Below, piece after piece: positions 55,712 through 64,000 of a stretch of 64,000 nt of DNA (its first letter is position 1; each line of letters opens with the position of its first letter). The position numbers were made by a program, and so were the translations under genes. The notes beneath the pieces are model-generated. The model did not search any database. It was not told the DNA's origin and worked only from the letters and a program-made list of their open reading frames with translations. The DNA comes from Watersipora subatra (Eukaryota; Bryozoa; Gymnolaemata; Cheilostomatida; Watersiporidae): assembly GCF_963576615.1 (NCBI RefSeq), contig NC_088715.1:29650463-29714462 (forward strand), given 5' to 3'.

Positions 55712-57919
55712 TGAAGATTTTCCACAAAATATTTAGCAGTAGTTTCTCAAATTAGTTGCCATTGGCTAAGTTTTTTGTACCCTAAGAATTTGAGTAAATT
55801 GAGCTAGGGACTTATCAAAACAAGAGCTGTGTCCTAAGTTGTCTGAATCAAGCTTGTTTATAATATTTAATTACTTATAAATGTGACATCACAGGTCATG
55901 GAATGATAGTAGTAACCGGTAGTAAGTTGCATAATTATGTACAACTTGTTGTTATTTGGCTGCATATGTATGTGAACAATTAACCCATAGTACGTCAAGG
56001 ACTACATAGTTTAATGGATCATGCGTTATTCTGCCGAACTAAAGATTACGAAATAAAATCCAGTGTGATGTAGATATTCATTCCTAAAACTTGATCGCTA
56101 TAACTGGACATACAGTTGACAGACGCTTATTTTTTATTTTACAACTAAAGTGAAAACTGTGTGTAACACGCTAAATTTAGCATATTAGGCAGATAAGTTA
56201 TTCCAATTTTAATGGTCACTGTCCGCAGAATTTTGAGTTCATTATATCAGTAATAGCATTGACGCCATGAAGCAGGTTGTTTTCTGAAATTAACTAGCTA
56301 CACGCTTATTAAATATATTACTATTGCTTCTGCTACGCATATTAATTCCCACTATTTGAAATTACAATCAGAAAATAATTTTCACATTCTTAAACCCATT
56401 ACCTAATTGGCAGATTTCTGCACATATTAACAATCGCATAGGCGTGAGTCTAGTTGGTTTATTCCATTTAATTTTAAATTTCTTGTCTGTTATAATCTGT
56501 ACAAACAGACTTCAGCAGGCTAGTTGGGTTGATGAGTCTTTTAAAAACTAATTAACTTCCTGAATTAGCTGTTCTTTTAGTTCTACTGATATTCAATGTT
56601 ATTTTTTATTGGAGAATAATTGTTTGGAAAGAAACGCAAAGCTGAATTGCTCAATTTTTTATAATAAATCAATAATCACCACAGCACTTTGGTGTCAACA
56701 TACAGAAGACGATGCTTTTACAAAAATGGATTACTTAGATTTTATCCAATGGATGAATGCAATAGAACAAACGAATAGCATATGTTGAGTATTTGTTAGA
56801 ATTAAAATCTTTAGCCAGCTCTTTCTTGTCCTGATAGTTTCCACTAAGTTTAGCTTTACGCCTTTAGCACAGGTCACCTCCATCGTTGATCTGATTACTT
56901 TATTTAGCAGTTTTTATAACATTTTGTTTTATATCCACATTAGGAAGGCATCTGTTTTTTTCCAATCACCCTTCTCTAACCAAGCCTGCAACAACATACT
57001 ACAATACAGTTTATACAGAACACTGTGTCAGTCCTTACTTCAGTGGTAAGCAATCGCCTCCAGCTTTTTGTTTGAACGCTTCATCATCTATAGTTATTCT
57101 TGTTGTTATTTCTAAATCACATGTATCTTCTCTAATTAAGCGTGAACATAAATAACTCACCATGTTGGGAGAAATCTGCTGCTGAAATGTTTAGCAAGGG
57201 ATCATGCACAAAAATTTCACAATAGTGGGAAAACCTTAAATAATGTTTTACAATCATTTCTTCTATGCTGTTGCTTTCATGATATTAGCTAACATATCTG
57301 GTAAGTTATCCGCAACACATCAATAGGATGCGAATGTTTAGACTTGTTTAAACATTCTAATATGGTTTTCTTTCAACATTGTTATAATATACAAAGCATA
57401 ATTTTTTACAACATTTTTACTTATAGTATAATTCATATTCAAGGTATACAGGTAAATGGACAAATGGTGGCATACTTCACTGTGAATGCTACATTCCATT
57501 GACAAATTACTCTTATGCAATATTTTTGTTTAGTTCATATTATTTTGTTGTTAGTACATCATATGATATAACATGATATTTTATTGAACCTATTAAAATA
57601 TAACTATAATACTCTTTTTGAAGTATTTACTATGATCGTACACCATAGCGATCACATTCTAATGCAAAACATGCTCTAATAGAGCCTAGTTGTTTTCACA
57701 ATACTTCTAATGATTGCTGAAAATATAAACTCATGGTGACTATTATTTTACTGGACACAAATCATTTAACATTAATATAATTTGCCTAGAGTATTTGACT
57801 TGTTTAAATTTTAGCTGAAATCTATCAAAAATTAGTTTGCTTTAGTTGAGATAACTTTTTTTATCAAAAAGCAAAAACTTCAAAAAATAAACAATTATTT
57901 TCTATAGAATTCTAGCTAG
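55712..57919. other. No gene recognised
   Basis: AT-rich sequence after the dehydrogenase pseudogene. No frame with a recognisable domain, and no clear tandem or inverted repeat. Confidence 0.5.
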
Positions 57920-58640
57920 AATATTACCGGAATAGGCTCTGATAACATTATCACAAAGTTGTTTGCAAACATTGTTATTGAATGTCCCAACCATGTTCCA
58001 GGAAGATTATTTTAGAATGTTTCATCATAAATGTCCATATACATGTAACATTGACATGCAATGTAACCAGAATGCTAAGATGTAACACCATTTTTTCCCT
58101 TTATTGATTACTTAAGCAATGTTACAGAAATATTTGGGTATGAAAATTTATATAATATTGGCTTGCAATGCAGTTCTAACATTATAATTTTACGAAATGT
58201 TTATCTTCAGATAAATGTCTTTTCAATGTTACAGAAAAATTCATTTGAAATGCTTGATTCTAAAGATCCACATAACAGTGACTTGCAACGCAGCTGGGAC
58301 ATTATTGTTAGACATGATTTTGACCTTCAAATGATATCCTAGCCAAGTTGCAGAAAAATGACTTTGGAATGTTGCAGTGCAAACATCTACATAATACTGA
58401 CTTACAATGTAAAGGCAACATTAGGGCACGGCATCATTTTGAGCTTCATATAAATGTCCCAACAATGTTACATAAAGGTTTTTGGTAATATCGGGGAGTA
58501 AACGTCTACATAACATTCACTTGCAATGTAACTAGAATATTATTGTGTGACACTGTTTTTATCTTGTACTGAACGTCCCAGTAATGTTACAGGAAAGTTC
58601 TGTTTTAATAGTTAAATGTTGACTTGCAACAGAATTCATA
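57920..58640. repeat. Diverged satellite of about 118 bp
   Basis: About six degraded tandem units share GACTTGCAATGTAAC, AATGTCCCAACAATGTTACA and CATCTACATAA blocks. Unit anchors at about 58062, 58160, 58281, 58399, 58518 and 58620 give spacings of 98 to 121 bases. It directly abuts the miniature element at 58644. Confidence 0.8.
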
Positions 58641-58643
58641 TTA

Positions 58644-59468
58644 CAGTTATTTGGTAGCAAAAGATTCACCATGGCTTACTCTGTTGCGTTACATGTGCAA
58701 AATATGTGGAAATGTGATTACAAGCTCCTAAAAACTCAAAAACGAACATTTAATTGCCGCCATCACAAAACCACTGTAGATTAGAATCTCTTTCCAAAAT
58801 GGCTCAAATGGGACGCAGTATTAAAATGGCTTTTTTTAAATTTTCACGCAACCTCATTTTTTGAAATATTTTTACAAATACATTTCACTCATTCAGTGAA
58901 ACCATGTCTATTGTTCGTAGGTGTTTGTTTTATTGTAATTGTAATGCTGTCACTTTTAACACTGATATCTTATAACCTACCACAAAAATTTGTTTAATTT
59001 TTTAACCTTAGCTTGAAGGAGTACATATCATTGTCTGATAATCATGACGAACCTGTTGGTCATCTGTGATAATCTAAAATAGCTGCAGAAATAATTTGCA
59101 AAGTATTGGGTCACATGATCAGATTTCGACTAGACGATTAAACCAAGTCGAAACAAAACTATAAGGCAGCGAGCATCTACACTTGATACGGGGTCTTCGG
59201 TAAAACTCAAAGTTTTTGTCATAAATTACTACTATTGATATGAAAAGTTTTATATTGAACCTTTAAATGACATCTCAGTTCACATAAGAACATCACGTGA
59301 AAAAACAATAACCAAATGTAATGACAATGTCAGAGAAATAAACTAATTCCAATCTACGGCGGCTTTTTGTTTTGGAGCTTTTAAAATCTTGCAATCACAT
59401 TCCCACATATTTTGCACCTACAACACAGCAGAGAAAGACATGGTAAATCTTTCGATACCAAATAACTG
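58644..59468. mobile_element. Mariner-like miniature element with TA flanks
   Basis: Ends CAGTTATTTGGTA and its complement, flanked by TA on both sides (58642-58643, 59469-59470). Inverted arms of about 120-150 bp share GTGCAAAATATGTGG and its complement. No coding capacity. CAGT ends with TA duplication are typical of Tc1/mariner-type elements. Confidence 0.8.
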
Positions 59469-59470
59469 TA

Positions 59471-60894
59471 GTTTTCAATAGCCTATTTCTAATTTACTGG
59501 TTTTAAACACAGAGGATACCATAAATAAAATAGTATACTCATCTTACTCTCTTGGCTAATAACTCTTGTTCATGAAAATTGTTTTATCTTTAGCCAACCC
59601 TGTTATGCAATATTTCAGCATTTGAAAGTTTAACCTAGCAATATGTCTTTGTTGTTTATTAGCTGCTTAGAGCATTATATAGTACTACTATACATATAAC
59701 CAACCAGATTCAAAAATTTGCAGCAACAAATTTACTCAGTCTGAAATTAAATGAGCTTTATTCTGAACGTCTTAGTACATACTACGCACTACATCACCAT
59801 CTGCATTGCCATTATAACATTTAAAAATTGTGCACCACAAATATCTGTGGCAACAATATGGCACCTCAAATTATGTAATAAACTAACAATTTAGATTAAT
59901 AATAGTGAACTTGGCAGCCCTATAAGAGATCTTAGTGCGTAATAACTACATGCATATTTCATTTTTCAAGCAACAACAAATTAATTATGCATATTATTAT
60001 GAGAGGATGACGTTTCAACACACTTTTTACCGTTGCCAGTACTGAGTATTATCTCTTGCCAATGTTGAAATTATCAACACAACAGAATTTTTTACTCTCG
60101 GCTATAACTATCGCAGTAACCTGCGCAGTTGCTATTATAAATTAGAGTCTGTGGAGACAATCTAATGAACCCGATAAAAGTATCAAAAGATGTGTTGCAT
60201 ATGCATTTATGAGTAGCCATATGAGCTTACAGTATCAAACTTCAATAGTCTTACTATCTTGGTCTAATCCAGGCCAAAATGGGTCAGCAGTTTCAACGAC
60301 ACGCCTTCACAAGTGTTTGTATTACAATGGTAACAAGCTAAATACGATTAGAACTTCATAAAATGTTCAGCAGTTTTAGTCACCTTTTTCACAATTTACT
60401 AATAAAGTTTCCTTAGGCTACTATGTATGTTGGCTTCTTTTATGCCAGATGTCTTCACTGAATAGCTTTGACACTTCACAAAATTGGATAGAATATTGTT
60501 AGAGCTATTGACAACAGTTTATCACATTAAACGCTATGACACTTTGCTGCAGTCGGCTTATGTGCAAGCATAAAAAGATCAACAGCCTTTTTTGGTATGG
60601 TTATTTCTAATTTAACCATCAAATAAAGTGCTGAAAGAGTTGCCAAGCCAGGATTTATACTTTGCTTGATCATCGGATTGATTAAACTGAAGGAGAATGC
60701 ACAAAAATGTTTTGTAGCGCTTCTTTGTGATTTTTGTTCTTAATTGTGTTTCATAAAAATCTGCTAGTAGATTTGCCCTATTACTTTTGGTGTAGTTTTC
60801 TCCTATGTATGTTATAACAAACTAAGTGTGACCAATCAAACTGATCTATGAAAAGGTGACATGGTATGTAATCTAAACAGCCACATGCTCTTAC
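59471..60894. other. No gene recognised
   Basis: AT-rich, with no supported exon or structured repeat. It would be intronic if the candidate exon at 60895-61146 belongs to a minus-strand gene that continues leftward. Confidence 0.45.
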
Positions 60895-61146
60895 CTCTTG
60901 CTACACTGGTGTTGAGATGAATCACATATGCCTCAGTAAGGTCGACACCTGCTGCTTCTGCCAGAAATCCTGTTTCTGATGCTCTGATAATGTGGCATTC
61001 TAAAAGGTCCTTATTTACAAAATCCTTGCAATGAGAGGCAGCTTGGCATTTAGTAGCACATTCAATTGATGATTGTCCAATAATAGGTCCTTTTTCCATT
61101 GGTGTGTCTTTCACAATGGCTGTATTCTGGTACTTTACAAGATGCG
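60895..61146 (-). CDS. Candidate PAN/apple-like extracellular domain exon
   Basis: On the minus strand a 252-bp stretch lies between an acceptor (CCTGATTAG) and a donor (GTAAGAGC), open throughout and phase 1 at both ends, as is common for shuffled extracellular modules. It reads KDTPMEKGPIIGQSSIECAT then KCQAASHCKDFVNKDLLECH, with the C..KC..C..F....C pattern of PAN/apple domains. The Cys count is low and the downstream half (ETGFLAEAAGVDLTEAYVIH) is unclear. No other exon of the gene was found within the window, so the gene is partial here. A chance open frame is possible. Confidence 0.4.
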
Positions 61147-61719
61147 CTAATCAGGGTCATGCAGCAACATATGAACACTAAAAACACTACAATATTTATT
61201 GTAATATGACATACTAATATATGATAATGCAATAAAATATCATGAAAGATAATATCCTGCAGTAAAATATGTAAAATATCATATTACTTTAGCATGATAC
61301 AATACAATAAAATGCAACAGTGCAATGTAACATAATGGAATATAATAAAATAAAACATAGTAGAATGTAATTTGATAAAACTTTCACAAGTTCTGCAGGT
61401 AAGCACAACTGAACCACTTTGCTAGGTTTTTGAATTATGAGGCAGATTTCGATTATACATAATGATCTGTCACAGAGCCAGGCATGCCAGTAGAATAGTT
61501 TAATATAACATAATGTGTCTAAATAGAATTTCTTAATTTGCAATCACATACAATAACCTTATAGTATAATAATAAAATACTATATAAGATCACATCAAAA
61601 AGTAATAGCTGAAAGTTTAAAGAATTATAATCACATTGTAGGACAGCAGTTGTAGGTTGAAGCAGCATTTCCTATGCATAAACTCAAAGTGATACAGTGT
61701 ATAATGAATCAGTCTATTT
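61147..61719. other. A/T-rich low-complexity stretch
   Basis: Many TAAAATA and TAATATA-like words between about 61190 and 61390, without a regular period. No coding sequence is recognised. Confidence 0.5.
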
Positions 61720-62993
61720 ACTTGCTCAACTGAATGGCCGAGCTGCAATCTCCAGTAGTTTAAATATAATGCAACTATCATTCCACTTGGGTTGTTTGTG
61801 TTGCTAGGATTCTATTGATCACGTACATTCAAAAGGATATACAGTCATACCATGACATATGAGCCTAATGAATTCTAAAGCTGAGCTCATATGCCGATGA
61901 GCTAGTATCTACTGTGAATATAAAATTTCCCATACGAGATAACCAAAAACAAATTAAACCGTTCCCATACTATGAAACTTCCCATACTTTACCAAACTAA
62001 GTAAAACATGACATCATTTTGGAAAACACGTTTTAGTTGTTGTTATTCATGACTTATGCTCGCAAACCTCTTATTTATTGAGTGTTTATAATCTCTAATA
62101 GAATATAAAATGTTTCTGTACACTTTGTTGCAGTATGAAGTTTTTCAAGTTTATGAAGTATTTTATTGTATGTAGTTTAACCTACGAAATAGACGTAATG
62201 GCTAATGGTAGGGTGAGAAAGACTTGACAGTGATGCGTTTGGTACATTAGACTTTTGTTATGTCATGTAACATACCACCAACTTTAAGTTCAACCTACAT
62301 GTAAATCAATTCAGCTTATGAAGCACACAATTAAAGCTAAGTCTTAATACTTTATTAAACTTACCTTACATTACTTGCTCAACTGAATGGCTCAGTTGCA
62401 ATCTCCAGTTGTTTAAATATAATGCAACTATTTCTACACTTGTGTTGTTTGTGTTGCTAGGATTCTATTGATCAAATACGTTCAAAAGAATATACAGTCA
62501 TACCATGACTTACGAGCTTAATGAATTCTAGAGTTGAGCTCATATGCCGATGGGCTTGTATCTAAATGTGAAATTTCCCATATGAGATAACCAAATACAA
62601 TTTAAACTGTTTCCATACTTTGATAAAACTAAGTAAAGCATGACATCATTTTGGAAAACGTGTTTCAGTTGTTGTTATTTATGACTTACGCTCACAAAAC
62701 AATTATTTATTTAGTGTTTATAATCTCTAATAGAATATAACATGTTTATGTACATGTTGCTGCGGTATGGAGTTTTCGGGTTTATGGGCTATTTTATTGT
62801 ATGTAGTTTTACCTTGGAAACAGGCGTAGTGGCTAATGATAGGGTGAGAAAGACTTGACAGTGATGCATTTGGTACACTAGACTTTTGTTATGCTACGTA
62901 ACATACCACCAACTTTAAGTTCAACTTAATTCAATTCAGCTTACTAAGCGTACAGTTAAAGCTAAGTCTTAATACTTTATTAAACTTAACTTC
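61720..62993. repeat. 653-bp tandem duplication
   Basis: Two direct copies, 61720-62371 and 62373-62993, begin CTTGCTCAACTGAATGG and end near AATACTTTATTAAACTTA. The second is slightly shorter because of small deletions. Neither contains a supported gene. Confidence 0.88.
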
Positions 62994-64000
62994 AATTTTG
63001 TCCTTGTTGATAGTTTTTATCGTCTATTTCCGGTTTGGCACCTTTTGCCTCGCCTTCGTTATAAATTTTTGCTAATTTAAATATAAACTTTTTCAATGTG
63101 AATCGACATTTCCTTTTGGATACTTGACCATGGAATGGTTGTCAAGAACCTAGAAGCTAGTATTTCAAACTTTCTTGTAGCTCAAGGCATTAACTTCTCC
63201 AAGTGTAGCTCGTATCTAGATTTTCACCTATGTTGAGTTGTGCGTGTACAAAAACATTTAGTGATTGTTTGATTAATAACAGAAACTGTGAAGTCTTGTA
63301 CCTGCATATTCTTTGCGTGAAAGTGTTTCTGTCCCCGTATTCAAATATCACTATTAGCAACACCTCAGGTCACATAATTTCAGTCGTTGCAAAAGTTCCA
63401 AAAAATGAAAATTTAGTAGCAACTAGCAAATTAGAGCAAGTAGGCATAAGAAACAAGTTGACAAGTTGTGTATCTGTTAAAATATGTGCAATAATTTGAC
63501 TTTTGGAACAGACTATTTGAAAACTTTTGGGATTTGTCTAGTCTTGAAAACATGCACAAATGGGGGCATAATTCTCAACTCAATGTATATCAGTATTCCG
63601 ATTTGACATGATGATTGTTTGCGATATATATATAAGTACATTATAACAGTAAGCCTGGCTTTATTACGAATTGTTCTAACATCAAGCCAGATATTTTGCG
63701 GTGTGCATTTTGATATTTTGTACAATTTGTTACACTGCCTTCACTGCAACAATATCGGAGGGTGTTTGTAGTCCTTAAGCATGTTGAATGTTTTAAATGC
63801 AACAAAGTTGGTCAATTTTAATTTTGTCACATCCCGCCAGTCAGATGACCTCAACTATCAAAAACAATTGCAATGTATATGAAATTGTCAATAATTATTG
63901 AAAGTTTCAGCTAAAGTTTGGTACAAGTTCATCTTTAGGAATAGAACAAAACACCCAGCACTAAACCAACTATAGCAGCCTGCTACTAAGATGTACTCTA
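62994..64000. other. No gene recognised
   Basis: Remaining sequence to the window end. Frames of 89 codons (plus, 63230-63499) and 70 codons (minus, 63513-63725) have no recognisable domain or splice context. Confidence 0.45.

Noticed and set aside
57920..58640. CRISPR-like array
   Set aside because: The units are diverged throughout with no constant repeat and variable spacer pattern, and the DNA is animal nuclear sequence.

Overview
This window is nuclear DNA of an invertebrate animal: AT-rich, intron-containing, and mostly made of transposable elements, their remains and tandem repeats. No intact host gene is visible. Spliced genes with GT..AG introns, Gypsy LTR retrotransposons, a piggyBac transposon, TA-flanked miniature elements and tRNA-like SINE modules exclude a prokaryote. 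A lophotrochozoan or similar marine invertebrate would fit, but the sequence alone does not settle the phylum.

Layout. 1-7098: no gene recognised. 7099-10700: a decayed plus-strand Gypsy retrotransposon. 10894-11063: a 16-bp minisatellite. 12946-27036: a repeat-rich block. Its core is a direct tandem duplication of about 4.2 kb (14673-22645 and 22657-26884). The first copy was later hit by a 2.57-kb inverted-repeat transposon with an 8-bp target duplication, carrying a minisatellite, and by a 1.1-kb tRNA-like composite repeat. The second copy preserves both empty sites. 30736-34515: a complete minus-strand Gypsy element with LTRs differing at one base and a GATAT target duplication, but with a defective gag-pol frame.

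35529-55531: a seven-exon D-2-hydroxyacid dehydrogenase gene on the plus strand. All splice junctions and the catalytic Arg, Glu and His regions can be read, but three in-frame stops and several indels make it an unprocessed pseudogene. Its introns hold a TA-flanked inverted-repeat element (37254-38733), an intact piggyBac transposon with a 574-aa transposase (39235-41992), a GC-rich decayed Gypsy element with an extra zinc-finger-like reading frame after pol (42310-48682), and a spliced, decayed transposase gene on the minus strand inside a terminal-inverted-repeat transposon (50113-53382). That last transposon sits at the splice acceptor of exon 4, with CAGT on both sides, and its own end appears to supply part of the acceptor now used.

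55712-64000: mostly unassigned. It holds a diverged satellite of about 118 bp, a mariner-like TA-flanked miniature element, one candidate PAN/apple-like exon on the minus strand, and a 653-bp tandem duplication.

The most notable points are the transposon at the splice acceptor, the intact piggyBac, the young but defective Gypsy element that must have been copied by another element's enzymes, and the accessory frame of the 42310-48682 element.
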